Assembly: GCF_000275845.1 (NCBI RefSeq)
Contig: NW_006766883.1
Coordinates: 200,182-264,181 of the forward strand
Length of the DNA stretch: 64,000 bases
Direction: 5' to 3'
Source: Dichomitus squalens LYAD-421 SS1
Lineage: Eukaryota; Basidiomycota; Agaricomycetes; Polyporales; Polyporaceae
The notes below the pieces were generated by a model. That model was not told the origin of the DNA. It made no database searches and saw nothing but the letters and a program-made list of their open reading frames with translations. Shown here in pieces: positions 25,901 to 37,096 of the stretch; within the stretch, counting starts at the first letter, position 1; the number at the start of each line of letters is the position of its first letter. A program made the translations under genes and the position numbers.

Positions 25901-26862
25901 CGGAAATCACGGATAACCGTCAGAGAAGACATGGCCCGAGCCGTAGGATGCTATACGCGACAGGATGCTGTAAACAAGTCCAGTTCCTTCCGAGGCACAT
26001 CGGAGCGTCCGAGATGGCCGCTGCAAACTGTCTCCGGAGGGACCCCTTGCCCCGACGGAGTTTGTTCCGCCGTTCGCCCGCCATATCCTCTGTATGTTCG
26101 CTGCATTGTCCCTGATTCAATTGCACCCGCACTGGCTGTCCGTTCTGGGGCGCTGATCATATTAGTGTTCAAGCTTGCCGGACAGTGGGACCCAATGTAT
26201 GGTAGTGGCGGGGCTGGCCCTAGTAACCAAGGCACGGATGCGATTGCTCCTGCTCTTGGTAGCCGTACGCATGGGGTCTTTGTCACCGCCATGCAGGACG
26301 ACCCCACCTCAGGTCGTGCAACGTGGTATAGACTAGACCGTCAATGTGGACAGAGCATTCCCGCGCCCTATCGGAGACCTTAGTGCCTGCTATGCAATGT
26401 GTGGGAAGCTGAAGCAGTCGGCAGGTGATGTGGGGCGAATCGCATTGGGTGATGTCAGACGCGGCCGATGAACGTCGTCAACGAGTCATCGCATGGCTCG
26501 GCAGCCCAGCTGATAGCTTCGCCAGCAAGGGACGCTTCACCAGAAAGGAACTTTGTTGATCAGCAGTTCTCCGAAGCCCTTTGCGATGTTTGATTGGAAT
26601 AAAAATCAGGATTCAAGGGAGAGAAACGAGGGCCAGTTTGATCGATCGGTGCCGGATCGGGAAGGTTGTATCAACAGCATAGCCTTCAGGTTGATGACAC
26701 GACTCTGAGCGCCAGCTGGACTAAGTTCATTCCCTCCGTCCTAGGACGGCCGTACCACCAACTACCCCTGGCTCTCCGCCAGTCACCCGCCGGAAGAGGT
26801 TTGCATTCTACATAGTTCCTAGCCGCTCTTTCTTGCCGGCTTGTCGGTTTCCGGCATTGCAC
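22996..26862. other. 3.9-kb gene-poor interval
   Basis: The part nearest 22996 must hold the promoter of the minus-strand C2H2 gene, and the last few hundred bases the promoter of the carboxypeptidase. In between I found only short motif-free frames (for example 23429-23821, 24144-24653, 25931-26383). A hairpin with 8-base arms, AGACGGTA...TACCGTCT, lies near 24750-24772. No tRNA, no simple repeat of note and no transposase. Confidence 0.5.
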
Positions 26863-29280
26863 ATGCTACTCGTCCCGTCCAAACGGGCCGCCTTTGTGGG
26901 GCTTTTCCTCGCCATATCGCAGGTCCTTGCAGGCCAAGTTCCTGTTCATAATGGCGTGATTGGCGGAGTTCCAGATCCCTCTACTCGACTCCTTTCCACG
27001 GCTGGCGTTTTGGCCGCAACCGGGAGCGGCACAATCGTCCAGACGACGCCCGGCAAATTACGCGTCGTTGAGAACAGTGGCATCTGCGAAACTACCCAAG
27101 GTGTTTACCAAGCCTCAGGATACGGTGATCTGACCAAAAATCAGAGCCTATGGTAAGCGATTACATGCTGAAAAGTGTAGAGCTTTGTACATGCTGACGT
27201 GTGGGTGATTCGCTTAATGCTCATCTGACGGTCCCTCCAAATCCCTGCTCGCCTTCTTTGGCCTAGGTTTTGGTTCTTCGCCGCCCGGGAAAACCCTGAC
27301 GCGGCTCCTTTGACGATATGGCTCAATGGCGGTGTACGTATTTTTTCTTTGCCCCAGACTGCACGAGATGCTCACTCGTTCGTGATCGGTTTGACAGCCT
27401 GGGAGCTCCTCCATGATTGGGCTTTTCCAAGAGAATGGGCCATGCAGGATTACGAACGACAGCACTGGTGTGACCCTCAATCCATTCTCCTGGAACAACG
27501 TATCGAACATGTAAGCGCTATGCAATGCTCCTCAGTGCGTCCTGTGACCACATGATGACCCAAATGATTGTCCCAGGCTGTACCTTGACCAGCCTGTCGG
27601 CACTGGCTTCTCTTATGGCAACGCAAACGTGTCCACCTCTCCCGAGGCTGCGGCCGACGTCTGGAAGGTACGCTCCATCATATCCCGCATAGCGGGCAGG
27701 AAGTAGCCAAACCGACTAATACTTTTACCATGTGCTCGTCAGTTTTTGCAAATGTTTTTCTCCGATTCGAGATTTTCCAAGTACCAGAAGAACGACTTTG
27801 CCCTTTGGACGGAATCGTAAGACGCTTATTGCAGGTTTGCGATCATCATTGCACGGTGCCATTGAATGTGATCGACGCAGGTACGGAGGTCACTATGGTC
27901 CTACCATTGCGTCGTAAGAGCACCAACTTCATCGGACGTTGGGATTACGCTTGTTTATCTTGATATAGCTACATTCTGGACCAGAATGCTCGCGTTGCAA
28001 ATAACACCGTGAATGGTACCACCATCAATCTGAAGTTCCTAGGTATCGGAGATGGGTTGACAGTCAGTCTTCCGGCTGCGTTTTCTTCGAACCACCGTCT
28101 TGTAACCATACTGACAACATCAACTTTGAACGCCAGGATCCTCTGGCCCAGTACCCCGGATATCTCACCTACTCTGCCTCCAACCCGTAAGCCCACAACT
28201 AGCTGAGCTGTTGTTCATACCCAAGGGCTGATCCTCCGCCCATGCAGGTACCATCCTTTGGTCTCGGACTCAGTGCTCCAAGAGGCTACAGACGTTTGGA
28301 ACCGTACGGGAGGCTGCCAGGATCTGGTACGTGGTGTAATCTTAGCATCCACTAACAACAGCTAAAAATATGTGCAGATTCGACAGTGTTACAGCACGAA
28401 CACTGACCAGGTCTGCTCTCAAGCGCAAGAGGTTTGCAACAACGGGATCTTGTCTGCAGCACTCGGGCCTTACGACCCCTACTACGTTCTGAGCACCGAG
28501 CCGGACCCCTACCCTCCGGATCTCACTCCTTATCTTACGAGTACTGCGTTGATGGAGAAGATTGGTGCCGAATCAACATGGGTGATGAGCAGCGACGATG
28601 TGTACTTCAACTTTGCTGATTCAGGCGACTGGATGCGCAATTCACGACCGCTGCTCGAGTCGGTGATCAATGCCGGCGTGCGGACTGTTATCTACGACGG
28701 CGATGCGGTAAGTGTGCTTATGCATATCTGCGCTATTTAGCTCAGCCTGAACCATCTAGGATTACATTCTCAATCACGTCGGGGTCGAGGCTATGGCATG
28801 TTGACTAATCCCGATATGCTCGGCTCTGACTGACATTCTACGAAGGTCGACGCGCTCCAAACGAAGTTTACAGACGAGTACGCCAAGCAAGAGTTTGCAA
28901 ACTACACAGTGGCCGGCCAGGTCACCGGCATCTACAAGAATGCGGGTACTTTCTCATACGTTCGCATATATGGCGCGTGAGTGACCTGCATAGTGGTTTG
29001 CGGAGCGACCGCCCCGTTTGCTGACGTTTAATACATCAGTGGTCACGAAGTCCCTGCGTATTCGCACGGTACTCTCGGTGTCGGTCAAGCTGCATTCCAG
29101 GTGTTCTCGCAAATCATGAGCAACAGTTCGCTCTCCCCGACGAACTCTTCGGCTAATGGCACTACTGGATCCGCTGTCGGGCAACCGAGTTCTCATCCTA
29201 ATTCGTCCCCTCTGGTATCATCATCTCTTTGGGTTGCCCTAGGTTCTCTGTTCTTGGCGATTGCGATTGTACCCTTCTAG
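26863..29280 (+). CDS. serine carboxypeptidase (family S10), membrane-anchored
   Basis: Removes C-terminal residues from peptides in an acidic, secretory or extracellular setting. ATG at 26863 starts a signal peptide (hydrophobic core [16 protein letters not shown]). The S10 landmarks follow in order: [56 protein letters not shown] (oxyanion region), [16 protein letters not shown], the nucleophile motif ESYGG, the catalytic Asp in YDGDADYILN and the catalytic His in GHEVPAY. The TCG codon of the nucleophile serine is split by an intron (TC near 27807, G near 27878). The C terminus is Ser/Asn-rich with Asn-x-Ser sites, then a hydrophobic end ([18 protein letters not shown]), which suggests a GPI anchor. 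About a dozen short introns are present. Confidence 0.92.
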
Positions 29281-29313
29281 CCACAGTCACAGTGTCTGAT
29301 AATCTGTTGTTGC

Positions 29314-29331
29314 AGTAGTAGTAGTAGTAGT
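29314..29331. repeat. (AGT)6 microsatellite
   Basis: Six perfect AGT units in the 3' flank of the carboxypeptidase gene. It is a short simple repeat, probably polymorphic. Confidence 0.8.
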
Positions 29332-29435
29332 CATCGTTATGTATCTCTGGTAGAAGGCCTGTAGACCTATGACGCATGATGCATCGATACAAAGTTTGCG
29401 GCGTCTGTATAACTATAGAGCACGACACTCGCAGC

Positions 29436-29474
29436 GCCCGCCTAGCTCAATCGGATAGAGTGTGAGACTCTAGA
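29436..29474 (+). pseudogene. 5' half of a tRNA-Lys-like sequence
   Basis: GCCCGCCTAGCTCAATCGG followed by ATAGAGTGTGAGACTCTAGATCT resembles the acceptor, D arm and anticodon stem of eukaryotic tRNA-Lys(CUU). An intact A-box-like TAGCTCAATCGG is present. Downstream I find no T arm or B box (GGTTCGANNCC), even allowing for an intron, so it is not a complete tRNA. It may be a truncated tRNA gene or the head of a decayed tRNA-derived SINE. Confidence 0.5.
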
Positions 29475-29662
29475 TCTACTATTTGCTTTTTGCCTTCCGT
29501 CGACTTCGGATGGCCAGCCCGTGGTGAGCATTGTGAGGCTCTCACCAACTGATTATCTGCTTGAAGACCGCTACTCAACAAGCGTGATCCGTCAACACGC
29601 AAAATCCGGCTCAGGCCTGATATATTGATAACACATGTATAAATGCAGAGTTAATTGTCTCT

Positions 29663-31924
29663 TCAGCCCGTTCTACCCATAGCAAGCATCACGATCGCGT
29701 ACATATTAGCTGCCAATATGATGAAGAAGGTGAGATATGCAAGGCTAGTAACTACCCAACCAGTCGCAAATGAGACATGGGCTTCCTCATCGAACGAGAT
29801 CTCTTCAATATCATCCAACCTGTGCTCGTGCTTCTCAACCAACACTGTGACATGTTTCTCCTTGAGCGAACCTAGACTGTGCTCCGTGGGCAGGTACACT
29901 TCTTCGATGACATTGACATCCTGGCGTGATGGCGCAGCGTCTGGGGTCAGCATCGCCGGAGACGCTTCGGGGGTCGACAGGCCGGGGTCTTGTGTGTTAG
30001 CCGCTGGCTTCCTCACGGACATCACGGACTTGGACGACGCCAGCCAGATGAGAGGCGCTGCAACGAAAGGAAGTACGATGGCCAAGGCCACCTGGGATGC
30101 GACGAGGAGAGTGTCTATGCCGGGTCGTCCCACGGCTATGGCGACCACGACAGACGGTATCAGACCGATGAGTCTAGTGACGATACGTCGGAGGAATGGC
30201 TGTAAGGCGGTCACAATCGGTAAGTTACAGATGATACCACATCCGGGGAGCAACGTAACATACAGAAATCCGCCATTCGATGAAGCCCTCGGAGACGATC
30301 TGGCCGGCGAGAGTTGCCGTGATACTGGCAGTTTGCCCGGCACAGAGGAGCGCGAGAGCGAACACAAACGCAGCCGCTATGGGACCGTGATGGGATCAGC
30401 CAAATTCCGATTCCGATTTACGTGACGATGCCACCGCACCTTTGCCAATGTGCTCCTTGATCAGATCATGGGCATCGAAGAGGTCTGCTGGTGTATTTCT
30501 CATTGATGTTCCGTCCCTAAAGAAGACCGTTGCCGCTATCACGAGAATGCTGGAGACCCCTGACGAGCTCAGGCCTTTGCGACAACGCGAACACGAGAGA
30601 TGCTCACGCTGAATTAATTGGCACGGCAACGGCCAATAAGCTCGTGATCACATCCACAAGTCCGTGAGGAAGGTGAGCCCGGATGAAATCAAGCTCGTTA
30701 TTCTCGCGACCGTATTTGTCCCGATAAGTCCTCGAGGCGGCTATGCGCTCAGCACGCGATACTGTAAAGAGAGATTGGAGCCAGGCGCCAAGTCTGCCCC
30801 GAAGGTTTGAGGGTCCTGACGACGTTGCAGGGTCAGGAAGGACTGATTCGGAACTAATCCTGTCTTGCGTTGCAAGGTAGGACCCCAAGAAGAGCGCGTG
30901 CGGCATGACCGTAGCACCGAGTATCCCCACAGCTGCGAGGATTAATTCAATTCAGTCACGATGATTGGACGTGTTCGGCAAAGAGCGTACCAGTGTATAA
31001 TGCATCAGGCTTTCTCTCGAAGAGCGCTTTGGAGGGGATGTAGCCCAAGAAGGCTTGCGGCCAATCAGGTTCGACCCGGACCAAGAGCACAACAAAGCAT
31101 ATGAAGACAACTGCCACCTGTAAACTGTTCAAGAACGCATCATGAAACCATATGACTTTGACATACGAGCGCCATCACTGTATATTCAAAGAGCTTGACA
31201 GGGCGACCGTGACCACGAGAAGGATCCCCGATGATCAAGAAAATCAGGACATCGGATGCAGTGATGATGACCGCGGCCCACAGTGGAAGAGCTGGGAACA
31301 ATAAGCATAGGCCGATCGCCGAACCCAGAAGTTCCGCTAGATCGGTGCTGACTATGGCGATTTCGGAGAGCACGTAGAGTGGGTATAGCACTCCGTAGCG
31401 AATCAGATATTTGTATCTTGGGCGGTCATGCAGGAGCACTCTACAATGGGAAGCCAGGTCTGCTGTACATCAACGTCACATCATCGTCAGCTTTACGAGA
31501 GCGCACACCTAAACCGGTGACGCAGCCCAGTTTGAATGCAAGAGACTGTGCAGGGTCATTGAGCATGAACGGACAGCATAACAAAGTTCTGATGCGGAGC
31601 GACGTACCTGCAATACCATCGCTCCAAGACCTGCCATCAGGATCACAAAGAGCATGGGGCGATATCCAAAGAGAGATCCGGCTTGGAGGTCGACGCTCCA
31701 ATTACCGCTATGAAACGTCTCAGCATGGTGATGAACCTGAATGCAATGAATACTTACGGGTCGAAATAGGCTACCGAACAGATGATACCTACCCCCACAT
31801 GCTTGCTGACATGGTGAGTTACGGTACGCAAAGTATATGCCACACGAGCGCGCCAGCTAGTAGCATCGCTCAACGAAGGGGTGCGGTACGCCGCAGCGCG
31901 CTCAGGATGGTTCAGGAGCGACAT
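29663..31924 (-). CDS. NRAMP family divalent metal transporter
   Basis: Proton-coupled uptake or mobilisation of Mn2+/Fe2+ across the plasma membrane, endosome or vacuole (Smf1-3 family). From ATG at 31924, a short polar N terminus leads into GVGIICSVAYFDPGNWSVD, whose DPGN is the TM1 metal site. The proline codon of DPGN is split by an intron. Later come EIAIVSTDLAELLGSAIG (TM3), ASDVLIFLII (TM4) and GATVMPHALFLGS, whose MPH is the TM6 metal site. TM8 appears as CAGQTASITATLAGQ and TM9 as RRIVTRLIGLIPSVVVA. Between the penultimate and last helices lies an acidic loop of about 85 residues, longer than usual, with the run DDIEEISFDEE. The protein ends after MYAIVMLAMGRTG. All core motifs are intact. 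The precise metal and membrane are not deducible. Confidence 0.92.
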
Positions 31925-32247
31925 TGGGGGAAGAGGGAGCGACGAGAAGGGGGCCCGGGACGACCATGGCAGCAACTACTACTTGACATCGCACCAAGAC
32001 AGCGGACAGAAACAGCAGACCGGTAGCGGGCGTAATATCGTCTGGGATTCTCACTGCAGCGAGCCCGGTGGTGGTGAATGGGAACGTTGCCGTGCACTGT
32101 GAGACTCGCCACGACGGCTCGCGCGGCGCTCGCCGCCCAATCGCGTCGGCAGCCACAATCTTGGGACTCTGTTCCGCTTGATCTCTAACCACCACCACCA
32201 CCACCACCACCAGCCTCGCTTTGCACTTGCAGCACTCGTAGCTCGCC
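31925..32247. other. divergent promoter region NRAMP/MED6
   Basis: These 323 bases separate two divergent start codons and must hold both promoters. It contains the ACC repeat at 32188-32211. No TATA box is clear. Confidence 0.5.
32188..32211 (+). repeat. (ACC)8 microsatellite in the MED6 leader
   Basis: Eight perfect ACC units ending 36 bases before the MED6 ATG, so probably inside the 5' untranslated leader or core promoter. Confidence 0.85.
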
Positions 32248-33497
32248 ATGGAAGTCGACTTGCATCCTCCGGATGACTACAGCCATCGATTCTTCATCTG
32301 GCACGAATGGATTCAGGTACTCATCACTAGTAGATGCGCTTGGGCTCCCCGTGTTCACATCGTCTATCCTAGGCGCATGGACCTCTCACATTGGAGAACG
32401 CCTTTGATTACTTTACGACATCAATGTTCTATGATAAGCAGAGCAACAACCAAGTCCTCCGGATGCAGACAATGCACACCGGTGCACCTCTCGTGAACGA
32501 GGCCGAGGAGCTCAAGTGAGGGATACGCCATACGCCGGGTTCCGTGTTTAATCGGCCATATTCTCAGACGTTTCACTGGCATTGAGTTTGCCCTCGTCTA
32601 TGCCGAAGCTCCGTCACTGTTTATCATCCACAAACGCGAACGCCTCTCACCGGACGAAGGTGAGTTCTTCAGATGAGTTTCGCTTTCCCACCGATCTCAG
32701 GGCACCCAACCGTCCAGTCCGGCCCCTGGCCGTGTACTTCATTTTAAACAACCGTATATATCAGTCTCCAGATGTGTACAATCTTGTATCTAACAGGCTC
32801 GTGAGTGGTTTCTTGCACACACTGCTATGAATAGTCGTGCTCACCTCGTGTCCTGTCATAGCTTACGTCCCTGCACTCCCTACAAAAGTCATTAGATATT
32901 CTCCGCGCGCATAGGCCTGCATACACGCCTCGTACAGGCTTCGCCTGGCCCATCGTTGAACCGTCTTCGGGTGACGCCGCAGCGAAGAAGCGCAATATGG
33001 ATGTCGAAAATGCCCCCGAGACCACACAGGAGACCGAAGCACTGTCGGACGCTCGCAGCACCCCTGCTGCTGCTAACGACACGAAGCGGCAACAGAACAA
33101 CATGCTGCTCTTTAACGCCATGCGGACAACAGCCGTTCATGCTCGCGAGTCATTTCAATTACCGGCTGTTCTTTCCGAGGAGACCGTCCCGGAAACGCCT
33201 GCTACCGCAACGGTTGGCCGGTCGTCCGTCACGCCGGCTCCCGCTCCGGTCGGCATTGCTACAAGGGCACCCTCTATAGCCCCTACGCCCCAAGAACCTA
33301 CCAAAGGCCCGTCAGGGGGTGGCAAGAAGAAAAAGAAGAGTAAGGCTCAAGGCTCGAGACCGCCCACCGTTTCGCAATTCCGCGCTAATATTATCGCGCG
33401 CTACAGGAACGGCGACTCTTCCACAAGCTGGGTAATGATTCGGGTCTTCCCCATGCATCTTGACCATCAGTCTCGGGAAACGACTATATGTGCATGA
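32248..33497 (+). CDS. MED6: Mediator complex subunit 6
   Basis: MED6 is a head-module subunit of Mediator, linking activators to RNA polymerase II. Exon 1 reads MEVDLHPPDDYSHRFFIWHEWIQ and is joined to AHGPLTLENAFDYFTTSMFYD, then QSNNQVLRMQTMHTGAP, FTGIEFALVYAEAPSLFIIHKRERLSPDE and VYFILNNRIYQSPDVYNLVSNRLL. The W-x6-ENAFDYF..SMFYD, FTGIE and I.K..R.SP sequence is the MED6 signature. The C-terminal extension is Ala/Pro/Thr-rich with a basic patch (GGGKKKKKSKAQGS), common in fungal homologues. The stop is the same (TGA at 33495-33497) whether or not a possible last intron at 33430-33470 is removed. The gene converges on AP-3 sigma. Confidence 0.9.
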
Positions 33498-33868
33498 ATC
33501 ACCTCAGGTGTCAACCGGATTGTCCGTCCAAACATCACAAAGGAACAAGCTCGGGCTGTGGGTGGACACACGGTTTTGGGAATCTGCTACGACATTGTGT
33601 GACTATCCCCGTGTATTTTATTCTCATGGACGTATACGAATTGAGTGTGCCAACATGACATCGCTGCTCTGCACGTTATACCCACAAGCGTGCCGCCTCG
33701 TATACGTACGGTATGCTATGACTCCTCCCGGTGTGTGGGTCGTAAGCTCAACAGGCCAAATCAGGTGTGTGAACAGTTCCTCGGACTCGGGACTAGGCAC
33801 CGGAAAGGACACGAAGGCGAGCAAGCACGGATCGCGAGCCACCCTTTCTCGCGTTCCGACAGTCTGGA
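33498..33868. other. intergenic, converging 3' ends
   Basis: A 371-base spacer between the MED6 and AP-3 sigma stops. No gene or repeat seen. Confidence 0.5.
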
Positions 33869-34798
33869 CTATCTCGCACCAACCCCTGTGAGCCTGCCTG
33901 CCAACCATCCCAAGGGTGTTTGCAGCCCGGCGCTCCGAGAACCAACAGCCCCACCGCCACCTAGATACAGGGGGTTGGCAGATGCGAATGATTCTTTCCG
34001 TGCTTTCGCGGCGTCTTGTACTGCATGGGCGTGATGTACAGAATGGGAAGGTACGAAACTCAGTGCGGAGCATGGCACGATATCGGGGAAGACGTACCGG
34101 CACGGTCGATCTCATGAACATTCGTCTCGAGGACGAGACCACCTTGGATGATTTCAGCGAGGATGTGATGTGCCTTTGAGATAACGCATGGAGTTTCCGC
34201 CGCATGCAGCCATTTGTACCAGAGGAGCTCACCTCATCGAAGTGAAACACAAGGTCTAGCTCACAAACGTTCTCGAATGCGCTATCCAGGGATTCGACGA
34301 AGACCTGCAGCAGGAATCTGGTCAGATTCGATCCTGAGCTCTCTTCTCGCACTTCATCATCATGCGCTCGCACTCTCCTCGTGTGGCCGGTACGAAGCAC
34401 CATCCGCGCCGATGAGTTAACGTGACGTCCACTCACTTGAATAAGATCCAATATCCCGAGCTCGCTCTCCGCACTATCGACCACGAAGACGAAGTAGAGC
34501 GTTGCATAGTTTCGATAAACGACACGCAGCCTCTCGCCGTCGCCGTCCTTAGGCTTCAGAAACGCCTCGAGCTCGGGTGCATCGAGGAAGTTGCACAAAC
34601 CCGCCGGCCGCCCGGACACAAGCGCGTAGATTTTCTCGATGAGGGTCTGCTGCGACTGATGAATCGGGGAGTAGAACTTTGTCAGACGGGGTACGCCAGA
34701 CGTGTTGACTATAGGCAGAGCACAGGCGTCCCAAGATGTCAGCGAGCGCGGATGGGAGGAAGGAGGACGAGCGGACAGATGAGCACCGCATGAATCAT
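33869..34798 (-). CDS. APS3: AP-3 adaptor complex small subunit (sigma)
   Basis: Small sigma chain of the AP-3 adaptor, which moves cargo from Golgi or endosomes directly to the vacuole. From ATG at 34798, exon 1 is only MIHAVLI plus one base. Splicing adds FNTSGVPRLTKFYSPIHQS, then QTLIEKIYALVSGRPAGLCNFLD, VYRNYATLYFVFVVDSAESE, LGILDLIQVFVESLDSAFEN and VCELDLVFHFDEVHHILAEI, followed by QGGLVLETNVHEIDRAV. A short tail (about 45 residues, QDAAKARKESF...) ends at the TAG at 33869. The FVVDSAESELGILDLIQVFVE block and GGLVLETN favour sigma-3 over the sigma-1 and sigma-2 chains. The first intron's donor, GTCCGC, is weak, but its removal restores the conserved FN junction. Confidence 0.9.
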
Positions 34799-35286
34799 GT
34801 TAGGTTCTGGTCTTTGTTCTAGTCCCGATCCTGGTCGTGTATATCCGTGTCAGGGTGGGCTAAGGAATTGAGAGTGCTGTACACATCAAGCGGCGGTGTG
34901 CATGTGGTCCGAGTCGAGGACACTGTCGGAGACGGAAGCGATGAACCGCGCTGAGTGTCAGCCACGGGCGGCCCGTTCAACCGCCCATCGTCTACATACA
35001 TGTGGCGCAGCACCGAGCGAGCGCGAGACTGAACATAGGCGTTCTTCCATAAGCAGACCAAATTATTGATGACACTGGTAGGAGGGATGCTTGACAGATG
35101 GATGGCATATGTTACAGTCGACAGAAATAATTGGATCGAATGGATTCTAAACGAAAGCTCGTCGTATTCTACAATCGTATGGTGCACAGTACTTCACATC
35201 GACCGCCCTAGGAGACAACAGGAGACCATGGGTGCATCGGCCTATTACTCATAGATGTAGGAAGAATTTCAGATATCGCTCAACGT
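34799..35286. other. intergenic spacer
   Basis: A 488-base interval holding the AP-3 sigma promoter (next to 34799) and the 3' flank of the F-box gene. No gene seen. Confidence 0.5.
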
Positions 35287-37096
35287 TCACATGAGCACAG
35301 CATTGACCACTGCAGGGTCAAGGCTCGTTTGGTCTCCTCGAGTCGGTTTGCAGAGGTGCTATAACCGGAACATGTAAGATCCAAGTCAGACGCGAGCAAC
35401 AGGAAACCTTGAAAGGATGCGATCGCGCTACTCACGTTCAGTTTCAAGGCGTGGGCATTCTTGTGGGTCATTGTCCGGCAATTGTAGCCATACCTGGATG
35501 TGTGGTCAGCACGAAGGCGGCTCGTCTAAGCTTGGATGACGCACCAACAGTCTTCTTGCGCTGTCGCACCGTGTGCTATAAGAAACCAGTGTAGCCGCTC
35601 AGCGCTCAGGGCTGGCAGATGGATACAAGGCAACTAGACGCCTACCGCTTTCCTTAGTCTTCCTCCACCATGGTAAGAAGCGTTGCCGGTACAGATCTTT
35701 GATGCAAGCGAGGCAGTACCATTCGTCTGTCGACCAGTGCTCTTCGGGATAAGTGTCTAAGACTGTCGACGCAATATCTAGTTCGACCATCTCCCTGAAG
35801 ATGTCCTTCTCCGAGATCGGGTTTTGAGTATCGGAGAGATGCGCCGTGATGAGTTTGCGTTCTTCCCGATTTCGGTGCAGGACGCCGGGCAGCAGCCACG
35901 TCCTTTCGTGGACGGGCAGCAGACCGGAGAGAAGAATCATATCTAATTCGCGAACGGTCAGCGTGCTAGCTCCGGTTTCTGTGAATGGATGGCTCACTAT
36001 TCACGCCTAGTAGGCTTAGCCCGCCGACAGATTCACAACGAGAACCTGGATTGAAGATGTCAGCCAGAGTTGACCTCTCCCTCAACACGGCAAGTACATT
36101 TGTCCTCTGCGCCTACAGGCGCCGTCACGATCGCGCTGGGCGTCTTGTCGTCCAACTCATCGAACTCCACTTGACGCGATTGTAACACGTCCTTGATACA
36201 GCGGCGGACCGGCTCCCAATTCCTGTAGACCATGGTTTCGGCGTCGAATCCCCCATTCTCCAAGCTGATTGCTAAAGCGGCTGGGTCCGCGTTCGCGACA
36301 AAGGAGACAGCGGTCGCTATCGCAGGAGAGGATTGAGTGTGCTCCTCCTATCATACACAAGAGGCCAAAAGACTTACACCGTTTCCCTGACCACAGGCTT
36401 GTGTCCTCGGCGAATGCGCCGACGTCCAGTATCTCGCACAACTCCACCGATGGAAGGGAGCTCAAGAGGCGCAGAAAACTGTCGCAGAGCACAGGCTCCG
36501 GCTCGTCGTCATCGTCGTCATCGTCGTCCTCGTCATCGCTTTCAGTGCTCTTGGCCGTCTCCTTCCAGATGGTTCCTTGGTCGGACATTTCCAGCCAGAG
36601 CCAATAGCGATACATCGCTCTATCGAACCGCAAAGTCTCCTCTGGGCTGAGCATACTCTTGGGTGAGCTTCGGTTTTTCTTTCTATGATTTGCGTGGTGA
36701 GTCAGTGGTCGGATGCTACTGAGTCTAAGGGGTGGCATGCCTCAAACTATAGAAGTCGCGGAGAACATGTACCGTATGGGCATTCCTCTTCAAAATTGAC
36801 AGAAGGTGGCCCGAGTTTGTCAAATCCAGGGCCGCCAAGTGGCTTTCGTCGGGAAGACCTTCAATGTCGACATTCTCTTGCGAACACTGATGAAGGTATT
36901 CCGTCAATCGTAGGGCAGGCAACAAGGCTGCGCCGACGACATTCGCGATAACCGCACGAATGATGGATTTGGGGTGAGTTTGAAAGACTTCGTGGTGCTT
37001 CCTTGAGACGCGGATTGCTGCACCCAGTGTGGCCAAGTCAGGCGAGTCTTCCAATATCTGGTGGATCACATCAGCGGGGAGATTATACATAGACAT
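35287..37096 (-). CDS. F-box-like protein of an Agaricomycete-expanded family
   Basis: Probable substrate receptor of an SCF ubiquitin ligase. ATG at 37096 gives MSMYNLPADVIHQILEDSPD, an F-box-like start, followed by RVSRKHHEVFQTHPKSII. Middle exons contain EETLRFDRAMYRYWLWLE, then an acidic run of 9 Asp (36500-36530 region, (GAT/GAC/GAG)n). Another exon reads REMVELDIASTVLDTYPEEHWSTDEWYCLACIKDLYRQRF. The C-terminal exons assemble to CWYGYNCRTMTHKNAHALKLN and HLCKPTRGDQ, a cysteine/histidine-rich end seen repeatedly in mushroom F-box proteins, and stop at the TGA at 35287. A small 31-base exon lies near 35545-35575. The target is unknown. F-box families are numerous and fast-evolving in these fungi. 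Confidence 0.75.

Noticed and set aside
31070..31090. GGTTCGACCCG resembling a tRNA B box
   Set aside because: Lies inside an NRAMP coding exon and has no A box upstream.
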